Of a stretch of 37,134 nt of DNA, positions 9,002 to 15,823 are shown in pieces. The notes below the pieces were generated by a model. It had not been told where the DNA came from. It searched no databases and worked only from the letters and a program-made list of their open reading frames with translations. The DNA lies in contig JAGGUU010000158.1 in NCBI GenBank assembly GCA_021158305.1, forward strand, positions 1 through 37,134, read 5' to 3'. How positions within the stretch are numbered: position 1 is the stretch's first letter; every line of letters starts with the position of its first letter. The translations under genes and the position numbers were made by a program. Origin of the DNA: Candidatus Bathyarchaeota archaeon. Its GTDB lineage: Archaea > Thermoproteota > Bathyarchaeia > Bathyarchaeales > DTEX01.

Positions 9002-9423
9002 CCTCCCTATATGCATGAATTAAAAAACATTTAATCTATAAGGTGTTCTCTACAATAGACCTTAGCTTCTCTCATAAACTGGAATTGATGGAGATCTTCT
9101 AGAAGCCCATTCATTCTTTTCTTGTTTCATCATCTCAGCATTTTATATTTCAAATTTAAGACGATCGGAGTCTTTTTAGAGATATTTATATCCGGAGAGC
9201 TGAAATGGAGATAATTTTTATCTCTGAAGAGAAGCTTAGATACATCGGTTCATGGCAAGTCCGGGGCCTGCTCTAGAAGATTGCAGAGCTCAAGGGTACT
9301 AAAGCATCAATCAGCTTCTCAAGCATGGATCATGCTACATCCCACAGGCATAAACGGAGAAATCAGACATCAAGAAACGAGTCTTGGAACAGGCTTCTTT
9401 TCTCAAAAAGCAATTCAAAAGGC
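9002..9423. other. Gene-free strip before tRNA-Ala
   Basis: About 420 nt without a convincing gene. A plus-strand TATA-like GATATTTATATCC is at 9180-9192. An ATG at 9204 opens a 23-codon frame that ends in TAG and then continues open in the same frame to the tRNA, but the peptide resembles nothing I know. I looked for C/D-box sRNA motifs on both strands and found isolated TGATGA and CTGA words, not an ordered set. It may be decayed coding DNA or a promoter for an unrecognised RNA. Confidence 0.4.
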
Positions 9424-9501
9424 TGGTGGACCGGGCGGGATTTGAACCCGCGACCTCCGCCGTGCGAGGGCGGCATTCATTCCAGACTGAACTACCGGCC
9501 C
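9424..9501 (-). tRNA. tRNA-Ala (anticodon CGC), CCA encoded
   Basis: Complete intronless cloverleaf on the minus strand. The acceptor stem GGGCCGG pairs with CCGGTCC and contains the G3:U70 wobble, the universal tRNA-Ala identity element. The D stem is GTTC/GAAT, the anticodon stem CCGCC/GGCGG with loop CTCGCAC (anticodon CGC, reading GCG), the variable region AGGTC, and the T stem GCGGG/CCCGC with loop TTCAAAT. The discriminator is A, followed by a gene-encoded CCA at 9424-9426. Without CCA it covers 9427-9501. Confidence 0.96.
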
Positions 9502-9769
9502 AATGATTATCTAACCTATTTTCATGAGAGAGTCCTAAATTAATATTTTTAATCTTAATCTATGTTTCTTCCATTTTGCATATAGCTTTGTGTATGTCTT
9601 CCTTATACTCGAATGGTGATGAGGAGGTGATTTAAAGCAACATAATAGAAAGATTAACGCATCTTAGATGAAAAAGGCGATGCTCCCAACAGTAGGCAGG
9701 TACCCGGTTATTATCTTGCAGGGAAAAAGATTAAAGCGATTCTAACCTTAAAATTGAGGGGGATAGGTT
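9502..9769. other. Intergenic stretch with an orphan Shine-Dalgarno site
   Basis: No recognisable gene. A strong SD-like GAGGAGGTGAT (about 9619-9629) is followed by TTAAAGC with no start codon of any usual kind, and the frame after it closes within 12 codons. A 25-codon frame starts at 9668 but has no support. An AT-rich block TTAATATTTTTAA near 9540 could serve the minus-strand tRNA-Ala promoter. The stretch may be the remains of a lost gene. Confidence 0.4.
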
Positions 9770-10195
9770 TTGGGTAGGCTTAAAGGAAAAACCATAGCGA
9801 TAATTGTAGCCAATGAGTTTGAAGATATAGAACTACTCTATCCGCTTCTAAGGCTAAGCGAGGAGGGTGCTAAAATTATCATTATCCCCGTAAAGGGGGG
9901 TTTGCATCCTAGACCTGTCGCTGAAAAACCCGTTTCAGGGCGATATGGAACCCCTATACCACTGCAGGTAATGAAGGAAGGAAAAAGATATGTATGCTTA
10001 GATCTGGAGAAAGTCGATATTAAGGAGATCGATTGTCTGTTGATCCCCGGAGGTTTTTCACCAGACGCTTTAAGAATCAACGAAGAAGTCTTAAACTTAG
10101 TTAGGAAAATGAATGAGTTAAACAAAATAATCGCCGCCATATGCCATGGTCCTCAAGTATTGATCTCAGCTGGTCTAGCCAAAGGTAAAAAATGA
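9770..10195 (+). CDS. DJ-1/PfpI family protein, N-terminal part (frameshifted)
   Basis: Class I glutamine amidotransferase-like fold (DJ-1/PfpI: deglycase, chaperone or protease activities are reported for the family). Residues 1-141 contain ANEFEDIELLYPLLRL with the conserved Glu, PGGFSPDALR, and the nucleophile elbow AAICHGPQVL with the catalytic Cys. Translation starts at TTG after GAGGGGGAT. The frame stops at TGA right after GGTAAAAAA, though the domain is incomplete: the missing C-terminal 50 residues are encoded one frame over in the next feature. One extra A in the A6 run would restore a normal protein of about 193 residues. This could be a recent mutation, slippage at the A run, or a base missed in sequencing. 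Confidence 0.8.
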   Translation: MGRLKGKTIAIIVANEFEDIELLYPLLRLSEEGAKIIIIPVKGGLHPRPVAEKPVSGRYGTPIPLQVMKEGKRYVCLDLEKVDIKEIDCLLIPGGFSPDALRINEEVLNLVRKMNELNKIIAAICHGPQVLISAGLAKGKK

Positions 10196-10350
10196 CTTCA
10201 TATACCGCTGTTAGAGATGACTTAATAAATGCAGGAGCAGAGTTCGTGGATGAGTCTGCTGTCAGAGATGGTAACATAATAACCGCGAGAGTCCCTGATG
10301 ATCTTCCGGATTTCTGTCAGGAAATAATCAAAGCTTTAAGCGAAACATAA
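10192..10350 (+). pseudogene. DJ-1/PfpI family protein, C-terminal part in shifted frame
   Basis: 53 codons beginning at an ATG that overlaps the TGA of the preceding frame as ATGA. The peptide TSYTAVRDDLINAGAEFVDE, then DGNIITARVPDDLPDFC, is the normal C-terminal end of PfpI-like proteins (VRDDLINAGAEFVD, ITARVPDDLP). It is well preserved, so the break is young, is corrected at expression, or is a sequence error. Translational coupling through ATGA could also make two separate chains. A T-rich terminator follows at 10368-10389. Confidence 0.7.
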
Positions 10351-10367
10351 AAATAACTCCACAGCCC

Positions 10368-10389
10368 TCCACAATTTTTTATCTTTTTT
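10368..10389 (+). terminator. Poly-T terminator after the DJ-1 gene
   Basis: ATTTTTTATCTTTTTTCG contains two T6 runs, the usual intrinsic termination signal of archaeal RNA polymerase, 20-40 nt after the last codon. No hairpin is needed. Confidence 0.6.
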
Positions 10390-10446
10390 CGCATAATTCC
10401 CCGTACCTTAAAGGATGATCTCTGCACTTTTAGGCCTAACGAAACG

Positions 10447-10458
10447 AAAAATATATAT
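10447..10458 (+). promoter_or_regulatory. TATA box of the tRNA-Tyr gene
   Basis: AAAAATATATAT is centred about 33 bp before the first base of the tRNA, with an A-rich BRE-like lead (CGAAAA). Placement and composition fit a strong archaeal stable-RNA promoter. Confidence 0.65.
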
Positions 10459-10516
10459 CGGCTTTCTTTCTTTCTGAAAAATTGTCGGGCGGTAGCTCAG
10501 CTTGGCAGAGCTTCCG

Positions 10517-10545
10517 AATCAGCCCCGAGTAGGGCTGATGGAGAT
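10517..10545 (+). other. tRNA-Tyr intron 1 (position 30/31, 29 nt)
   Basis: Bulge-helix-bulge: exon CTTC pairs with intron GGAG (one T:G), bulges are CGA and ATG, and the intron stem is ATCAGCCC/GGGCTGAT (8 bp). Cutting after the second base of each bulge joins TTCCG to GCTGTAG and completes the anticodon stem TCCGG. Confidence 0.88.
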
Positions 10546-10552
10546 GCTGTAG

Positions 10553-10601
10553 ACGCCGCCCGGAGATGGGCGCGTCGCTTCAGCCTGCCAAGCGTACAGA
10601 A
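10553..10601 (+). other. tRNA-Tyr intron 2 (canonical position 37/38, 49 nt)
   Basis: The central helix is exon CTGT with intron ACAG, and the exon helix is the anticodon stem TCCGG/CCGGA. The bulges are AG(A) and AAA, and the intron stem begins ACGC/GCGT, with further hairpins CGCCC/GGGCG and CGCTT/AAGCG. The exon helix needs G31, so it is complete only after intron 1 is removed. Confidence 0.85.
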
Positions 10602-10617
10602 ACCGGAGTGTCGCAGG

Positions 10618-10648
10618 AGAGCTGCGGGTGGACCGTCAGCTCTGCGAG
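10618..10648 (+). other. tRNA-Tyr intron 3 (position 53/54, 31 nt)
   Basis: Central helix CGCA/TGCG (4 bp), bulges GGA and AGT, intron stem GAGCTG/CAGCTC continued by CGG/CCG. Cutting GG|A and AG|T joins GCAGG to TTCAAAT. The outer exon helix is weak, so this is a relaxed bulge-helix-bulge that does not depend on the other introns. Confidence 0.87.
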
Positions 10649-10654
10649 TTCAAA

Positions 10655-10685
10655 TTAGGCTGGCGGATGCCGCCTCCTAGGAGAC
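10655..10685 (+). other. tRNA-Tyr intron 4 (T-loop position 59/60, 31 nt)
   Basis: Exon helix is the T stem GCAGG/CCTGC. The central helix is TTC with GAG plus one A:G apposition, the bulges are AAT and ACT, and the intron stem is TAGG/CCTA capped by GGCGG/CCGCC. Cutting AA|T and AC|T gives loop TTCAAAT closed by CCTGC. The exon helix forms only after intron 3 is gone. The limits could shift by one base (10656-10686) with the same product. Confidence 0.83.
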
Positions 10686-10770
10686 TCCTGCCCGCCCGAC
10701 CATAAGATATTTTAATTTTGTTGCGGTGTACTTGTAGCAGCATTCAGGCTATATTTTCCAGAGAGACGAG

Positions 10771-11637
10771 ATGATGTCTAGCGATCTAGAGCGGCGGATT
10801 CGGGAGCTATATGATCGGGTTGACCAGCTTAAGGCTGAGAGAGACGAGCTGAGGATAAACGCTCAGAGATGGGTTGAGAAACGCGATGGCATCCGAGAGG
10901 AAATAAGGAAGATAAGACTGACAGTTCGGAACTTGAAGCGAAAGAGGAACATGCTTAATGATGAGGTAAGGCAGCTGAAGGTTCTGAGGGAGGCTGATAA
11001 GAAGAGAAGAAGGGAGATCTTTGAGAAGATTAGGAGGCTTAGGGAGGAAAGGAAAAGAGTAAGCATGAAGAAGCCTCGTCGAAGCAGATCCTACCTAGAG
11101 GGGGAGATAAAAAAGATTGAATGGAAGATTCAAACCGAGCCTCTTCCCCTCGATGTTGAGAAAGAACTCGTCAATAATATTAGGATTCTAGAATCTCAGC
11201 TTGGAGTATACCGCAGAATCGAAGAACTGAACGCTGAGATCGCGGAGCTTATGAAGAAGGCAGACGAGATAAGAAAGGAGATTTCAAGTTACAGGTCTAG
11301 AATTTTGGAGAAGGCGGCGGAGAGCCGAGAGTTCCACTTAAAGATGCTTAGAAAAATAGAGAGGATAAAAGAGCTTGAGGCAGAAGCGGAGAAAAGCCAT
11401 CAGAGATACCTCGAATATAAGAAGAAGACTAGAGCATTAAGTTTGGAGATCAAGAAGCTTCTAGATGAGATCCGATCGATCCAGGAGATGATGGAAAAGA
11501 TGGAAAAGGAAGAGAGACGGCGGAAGGAGGAGACCCTTAAAAGGAAACTTGTAGAGAATGCCTTGAAAAAGATTAAGCGTGGAGAGAAAATCTCATTTAA
11601 CGAGTTCAAGATCCTACTCGAGAAGGGCAAGATCTAG
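10771..11637 (+). CDS. Archaeal coiled-coil protein (COG1340-like)
   Basis: 288 residues that are almost wholly heptad-rich, charged coiled coil (Glu, Lys, Arg, Leu), with a short break around residues 98-130 that holds SYLEGEIKKIEWKIQTEPLP. That IEWKIQTEPL-type block, followed by EKELVNNIRILESQL, is the hallmark of the archaeal coiled-coil family grouped as COG1340, whose role is not settled. A globular tail of about 30 residues ends the protein (RGEKISFNEFKILLEKGKI). ATG start just after GAGACGAG. It follows the tRNA-Tyr gene by 68 nt and precedes the DUF373 gene by 81 nt, in the same direction. Some relatives are annotated as phosphoserine phosphatases, which I would not accept from sequence. 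Confidence 0.78.
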   Translation: MMSSDLERRIRELYDRVDQLKAERDELRINAQRWVEKRDGIREEIRKIRLTVRNLKRKRNMLNDEVRQLKVLREADKKRRREIFEKIRRLREERKRVSMKKPRRSRSYLEGEIKKIEWKIQTEPLPLDVEKELVNNIRILESQLGVYRRIEELNAEIAELMKKADEIRKEISSYRSRILEKAAESREFHLKMLRKIERIKELEAEAEKSHQRYLEYKKKTRALSLEIKKLLDEIRSIQEMMEKMEKEERRRKEETLKRKLVENALKKIKRGEKISFNEFKILLEKGKI

Positions 11638-11718
11638 GAATAAAAATGGATTTCAGATCTGAAAGACTTATTTGTGAAGGACACTAACTAATATCAGGGG
11701 GACTTTAGGAGAGGAGTA

Positions 11719-12936
11719 ATGTCTAGAGACGAGAAGCAAGCATCCGAGTCTCTACTTATTCTATGCGTCGACAGGGATGACGATATAGGGCGAAAAGCTG
11801 GAGTTAAGACTCCCATAATTGGAAAGGAAGAGAATCTGAGATCAGCTCTGAAGCTTATACTCGCCGATCCTGAGGAAGCCGATGCAAATGCTATGTTCGA
11901 AGCCATAAGACTGTATGATGCGCTTAACAAAAGCAAGAAGAGTGGAGAAAAGTATGAGATAGCTACTATAGCGGGATCGGAACTTGGCGGAGTAACAGCT
12001 GACAGAAAACTTGTAGCTGAGCTCGGAGAAGTCTTGAAAAAGTTCCCCGCAGATGGGTTAATTCTCGTAACAGATGGATTCTCAGATGAAGATATAATGC
12101 CTCTCATCCAGACGAGGATTCCTGTCACATCGGTGAGAAGAGTAGTCATTAAGCATAGCGAATCAATAGAGGAGACCGCGGCAATCTTCTCCAGATATTG
12201 GAGAATGATCACGGAGGATCCGAGATACTCAAGGATTGCACTAGGTCTACCGGGAGTGCTACTTATCTCTCTGGGAATCTTAATCTTGCTTAAAACATTC
12301 ATAAAATTCGACATATACACTTGGACCGCTATCATCGGATTAATAATTCTCGGGAGTTATCTTTTAGGTAAAGGTTACGGGATAGATCGAAAAATATCAG
12401 CTATGTTCTCACGTCTATACCACTACTCGATTTCAGGAATGGTTGAAGGCTTCTCCTTAACTTTCGGGTTCATCATTATAGGTATAGGCTTTTACCAAGC
12501 CGTATCCTTCATAGTCTCCAAGTATGGATCAGTATTTCGTTTCCCAATGGATGCTGAAATGCTGATGGCGATTATACCCTTGATAATAGGATGGTTCATA
12601 AATAAGACCATAACTCTGGCAATAGTGGGGATATGCACAATCTTCTTGGGAAAATCAATAGCCTACCTGCTGGAGCGTGACACAAGATTCTGGAGAACAG
12701 TAGCCTTGATACCCATTTCAGCATGGTCATGGACTACCCTAAATGAGATCTCTCGAATAATCTTGGATCCTTCGTTGCCTCCAGACAGCCTAGTAATGTC
12801 CGTCATAATAGGAATAGCGATCATTGTGATTACAGGATTAGCAACGTTGCTTTTAAGCAGAAAATACCGCGACTTTTTCGGAGGAAAAATGAAGAAGCGG
12901 AAGATCAAGGATGTCAAGACGGAAAACCTCTCTTAA
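11719..12936 (+). CDS. DUF373 family membrane protein
   Basis: Archaeal DUF373 protein of 405 residues. The soluble N-terminal half (about 1-165) begins LLILCVDRDDDIGRKAGVKTPIIG, the family signature, and includes GGVTADRKLV and LILVTDGFSDE, which resemble a Rossmann-like ligand-binding fold. The C-terminal half has about seven hydrophobic membrane helices (residues 180-385), ending in a short basic cytoplasmic tail. Function is not established in the family. ATG start with GGAGAGGAGT seven bases ahead. Its last 26 nt overlap the phosphorylase gene, which indicates co-translation. Confidence 0.88.
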   Translation: MSRDEKQASESLLILCVDRDDDIGRKAGVKTPIIGKEENLRSALKLILADPEEADANAMFEAIRLYDALNKSKKSGEKYEIATIAGSELGGVTADRKLVAELGEVLKKFPADGLILVTDGFSDEDIMPLIQTRIPVTSVRRVVIKHSESIEETAAIFSRYWRMITEDPRYSRIALGLPGVLLISLGILILLKTFIKFDIYTWTAIIGLIILGSYLLGKGYGIDRKISAMFSRLYHYSISGMVEGFSLTFGFIIIGIGFYQAVSFIVSKYGSVFRFPMDAEMLMAIIPLIIGWFINKTITLAIVGICTIFLGKSIAYLLERDTRFWRTVALIPISAWSWTTLNEISRIILDPSLPPDSLVMSVIIGIAIIVITGLATLLLSRKYRDFFGGKMKKRKIKDVKTENLS

Positions 12937-13657
12937 AGCTGAGATTGCAATAATAGGAGGGACGGGTTTAGAATTCCTTCTCAGATTCTCCCATAGAGTA
13001 CAGGTGGAGACTCCTTATGGATTCTCCACGATCTCTCTTGGGAAGATTGAAGAAAAAGCCGTAGCGTTTCTTCCACGCCATGGATACAGACATGAGCTCC
13101 TACCGCATAGGATAAATTATAGAGCAAACATTTATGCCCTCTACACCATCGGCGTCAAAAAGATAATTGCAACAAATGCTGTAGGCGCCGTGAACCCGAA
13201 GTTCCAAGTGGGAGACATAGTTGTTCCGCACGATTTGATAGACTTCACAAAGCAGAGGACGCTTTCATTCTTTGATGAACCAGAATCCGCGCACATAGAC
13301 TTCACAGAGCCCTATTGCAGTGAATTACGTGAAGCTCTGATTAGGGCGGCTGAAGACTCTGGGGAAAAAGTGCATAAACGCGCAGTTTATGCATGTATGG
13401 AGGGACCTAGGTATGAGACTGCAGCTGAGGTCCGCATGCTTAGGATGCTTGGATGCGATATTGTAGGCATGACGAGCATACCTGAGGCGGTTCTGGCTAG
13501 AGAGCTCAGAATATGCTACGCATCTTTATGCTACGTCTCCAATATGGCGGCGGGTCTAAGCGGGAGGATCTCGCATCGAAAAATCTCGGAGGTAGCGTCT
13601 TCGGTCAAGCCGCGACTAGATAAAATATTAATGCGAACAGTCTCATACTTGACATAA
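12911..13657 (+). CDS. Purine nucleoside / methylthioinosine-type phosphorylase (MTAP family)
   Basis: Phosphorolysis of a purine nucleoside to base and (methylthio)ribose-1-phosphate. Family motifs are IIGGTGLEFL, FLPRHGYRHELLPHRINYRANIYAL, NAVGAVNP, and EGPRYETAAEVRML with GCDIVGMTSIPEAVLARE. The base-recognition segment reads VSNMAAGL. MTA phosphorylases that bind adenine carry aspartates here, whereas Asn is typical of enzymes that bind 6-oxopurines. I therefore infer inosine, guanosine or methylthioinosine as substrate rather than methylthioadenosine. 248 residues, slightly short. ATG start overlapping the end of the DUF373 gene. The cis-prenyltransferase follows after 36 nt. Confidence 0.82.
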   Translation: MSRRKTSLKAEIAIIGGTGLEFLLRFSHRVQVETPYGFSTISLGKIEEKAVAFLPRHGYRHELLPHRINYRANIYALYTIGVKKIIATNAVGAVNPKFQVGDIVVPHDLIDFTKQRTLSFFDEPESAHIDFTEPYCSELREALIRAAEDSGEKVHKRAVYACMEGPRYETAAEVRMLRMLGCDIVGMTSIPEAVLARELRICYASLCYVSNMAAGLSGRISHRKISEVASSVKPRLDKILMRTVSYLT

Positions 13658-13693
13658 ACTGTAGATTGTTAAATCCGGCGATAGGCATAGGAA

Positions 13694-14488
13694 GTGAAAT
13701 TAGTAATGCTTAGAACACTGCTATCAATACTTGGAGTGTACCGGATATATGAGAAATGGCTTCTGCAACAAGTGAAGAATAAGCCCATGCCCAAACACAT
13801 AGGTGTGATCCTCGATGGAAATAGAAGATGGGCCATAAATCATTCTTTAGACCCAAAGCTTGGCCACCATTATGGGGCAGATAAAACTGAGGAAGTACTC
13901 AGATGGTGTCTAGATCTAGGAATTCAGAGCATCACACTCTATGTCTTCTCAACCGAGAACTTCAGAAGAGCTAGGGAGGAAGTTGAGGATTTAATGAATC
14001 TCTTTGAAGAGAGGCTTCAAAAGCTAAAGGATGATGAAGATATTCACAAGCATAAAGTTAGAATAAAGGCTATTGGAAGAATAAATCTCTTGCCTGAGAG
14101 GCTTCAGCGGCTCATAAGAGAGATTGAGGAGGAGACGAAGAAATATGACGGTCACTTCCTCAATCTTGCGATAGCCTATGGAGGTAGAGCTGAGATAATC
14201 GACGCTACGAAGAAGATAGCCAAGAAAATATTGGATGGTGAATTATCGATCGAGGATATAAATGAGAAAACATTCGAGAAGAACCTTTACACGTCTCATC
14301 TTCCGAAACAGGATCCTGACCTTATAATAAGGACTTCTGGCGAGGAACGGCTCAGCGGTTTCCTTCTCTATCAGTCAGCTTATAGTGAGCTTTGCTTCAT
14401 TGATGTCTATTGGCCGGAATTCAGACGCATAGATCTTTTAAGGGCTATTAGAACTTATCAGAGACGTAAGAGACGATTTGGGAAATGA
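13694..14488 (+). CDS. uppS: cis-Prenyltransferase (UppS / dolichyl diphosphate synthase type)
   Basis: Extends a short isoprenyl diphosphate with isopentenyl diphosphate in cis to make the polyprenyl/dolichyl carrier for N-glycosylation at the archaeal membrane. Signature sequences are GVILDGNRRWA (catalytic Asp) near residue 37, YGADKTEEVLRWC, TLYVFSTENF and, at the C-terminal end, RTSGEERLSGFLLYQSAYSE then YWPEFRRIDL. 264 residues fits archaeal members, which have a short N-terminal extension. Start is GTG here; an ATG four codons on (13706) has GGAAGTGA better spaced and is as likely. It converges on the YchF-like GTPase with 13 nt between. Confidence 0.92.
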   Translation: MKLVMLRTLLSILGVYRIYEKWLLQQVKNKPMPKHIGVILDGNRRWAINHSLDPKLGHHYGADKTEEVLRWCLDLGIQSITLYVFSTENFRRAREEVEDLMNLFEERLQKLKDDEDIHKHKVRIKAIGRINLLPERLQRLIREIEEETKKYDGHFLNLAIAYGGRAEIIDATKKIAKKILDGELSIEDINEKTFEKNLYTSHLPKQDPDLIIRTSGEERLSGFLLYQSAYSELCFIDVYWPEFRRIDLLRAIRTYQRRKRRFGK

Positions 14489-14501
14489 TGCAGAGGATTG
14501 C

Positions 14502-15713
14502 TTAGGCTCTCTTCTTCGCGCTCACGATGGATATTACGTCCCTATCCTTCAAGATGTAATCTTCGCCTCGACGCACTTTGCTTCTACAGTCAATGGCATA
14601 TATGAAGCTCTCTCCGAGCTCTGTGTGGATCAAGTATGCTAGTTCCCTAGCTGTCGTACCCTCCGGCACGAGCCTCGCATCTGGAAGAATCCTTCCCTTA
14701 TGGTCTGAGAGCTTCTCGGGATCCTCCACCGTATACACAACTATCATTTTGAGAAGCTTGAAAAACGCGGCGTTTATAGCCTCCTGCACACCAGTAGATC
14801 CATAGGGCTTCAAGACCCTATTGCGGATCATCTCTAAAGCCCGCTTCTGCCTCTCAGTTATCTTCTCGGGCTTCAGAATAGAGAAGTCATCGTCTCCAGG
14901 CATATAGCGTATTAAACCCTTCTCGGCGGCTCTCCTCAATGCAAGTTCGGCTTCGGCGCTGCAGGGAACAACCATGTATCCGGAACTCCTCAGCCTTTCT
15001 AAGTTGTCCTCAGATGCTGGCACGTCTATTTTATTCGCGGCTATCAACATTGGCTTCGAGATTCTTCGTAAATCGTCCATGAACTTGTAAAAGTCGCTTT
15101 CGCTCCATCTTGAAGGCTTACTCGCGTTTAGATCCTCCATTCTCAAAGCCTCAATTATCTCCTTCCTCTTTATGGAGAGTCCACTTAGCCTATTCTCTAG
15201 AAGAGAAGGTAGATCCGATCTACGTGACTCCACGGTTCTCACGATTCTCTGCCAGTCCCTCTTTACGATCTGAATCATCCACATAGTTAACTCTCTTTCT
15301 AAAAACTTAACGTCCTCTAATGGATCATGCATTCCAGGCTTGAGAATTCTGCCTTCAAGATCCGTTGATCCAGAAGCGTCAACTATGTGAATTAGGGCGC
15401 TGGCCCTCCTTATCTCATCTAGAAACTGGTTTCCAAGCCCCCTGCCTTTCCAAGCGTCTGGGACGAGGCCAGCCGTATCTACAAGCTCAACCGGGATGAA
15501 TCTTGTTCCATCGATACATATCGAGTTCACTGGATTATCTTTAACGTTAAATTCTTTGCACACGCATTTTGTCCGCAGATAAGCAACTCCAACATTAGGT
15601 TTTATTGTCGTGAATGGATAGCTTGCTATTTCAACGGATGCAAGGGTTGCGGCGCTGAAGAATGTGGATTTTCCAACATTAGGTTTTCCAACTATTCCTA
15701 CGGAGAATGGTAT
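14502..15713 (-). CDS. YchF-like GTPase with TGS domain, probable ATA start
   Basis: OBG-type translation-associated GTPase of the archaeal YchF kind. With the upstream extension it has G1 VGIVGKPNVGKSTFFSAAT, the switch FTTIKPNVG, G3 VELVDTAGLV, an alpha-helical insert (about 120-190), G4 IAANKID, and a C-terminal TGS domain (ARLVPEGTTARELAYLIHTE, VRRGEDYILKDRDVISIVS). The first usual start in frame is GTG at 15563, which would delete the P-loop and make a dead protein. The frame is open above it only to a TGA at 15720-15722, and no ATG, GTG or TTG lies between. ATA at 15711-15713 follows GGTGA by exactly six bases and is my chosen start. Alternatively one spurious base hides a GTG start at 15723. 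Confidence 0.82.
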   Translation of the reverse strand: MPFSVGIVGKPNVGKSTFFSAATLASVEIASYPFTTIKPNVGVAYLRTKCVCKEFNVKDNPVNSICIDGTRFIPVELVDTAGLVPDAWKGRGLGNQFLDEIRRASALIHIVDASGSTDLEGRILKPGMHDPLEDVKFLERELTMWMIQIVKRDWQRIVRTVESRRSDLPSLLENRLSGLSIKRKEIIEALRMEDLNASKPSRWSESDFYKFMDDLRRISKPMLIAANKIDVPASEDNLERLRSSGYMVVPCSAEAELALRRAAEKGLIRYMPGDDDFSILKPEKITERQKRALEMIRNRVLKPYGSTGVQEAINAAFFKLLKMIVVYTVEDPEKLSDHKGRILPDARLVPEGTTARELAYLIHTELGESFIYAIDCRSKVRRGEDYILKDRDVISIVSAKKRA

Positions 15714-15823
15714 TGTCCGTCACCTTTCAATCATCTTTCCCAGAATATATATTCGTTAAATGGCACTATTTAGCCTTACATAGATGTAATAGGCAAAACA
15801 TCTCTGAAAATCAAGAGGGATGC

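Larger units (their letters stand above)
10486..10702 (+). tRNA. tRNA-Tyr (anticodon GUA) interrupted by four introns
   Basis: The 217-nt gene becomes a 77-nt tRNA when four introns are taken out. Exon parts: acceptor CGGGCGG (10486-10492) with CCGCCCG (10692-10698); TA; D stem GCTC/GAGC with loop AGCTTGGCA; T26; anticodon stem TCCGG/CCGGA (10513-10516 plus G10546; 10603-10607); loop CTGTAGA (10547-10552 plus A10602), anticodon GTA; variable GTGTC; T stem GCAGG (10613-10617)/CCTGC (10687-10691) with loop TTCAAAT; A73; CCA. All stems pair with no mismatch. C1:G72 with A73 is the archaeal tRNA-Tyr identity set. Introns lie at 30/31, 37/38, 53/54 and 59/60 in tRNA numbering. Length arithmetic closes exactly: 217 minus 140 is 77. 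A real, functional gene is much more likely than a pseudogene because every exon base fits. Confidence 0.93.

Noticed and set aside
9002..9423. C/D-box sRNA candidates
   Set aside because: Isolated TGATGA and CTGA words occur on both strands, but never as an ordered C, D', C', D set with proper spacing.
9325..9543. Plus-strand reading frame across the tRNA-Ala
   Set aside because: It reads the tRNA gene backwards; its middle residues come from tRNA stems.
10192..10350. Independent small gene starting at the ATGA overlap
   Set aside because: The peptide is the ordinary C-terminal end of DJ-1/PfpI and would not fold as a separate enzyme; a frameshift explains it better.
10486..10702. tRNA-Tyr locus as a pseudogene or as half of a split tRNA
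   Set aside because: All exon bases pair without mismatch and total 77 nt, both ends are present in order, and a TATA box precedes it. A decayed or split gene would not give this.
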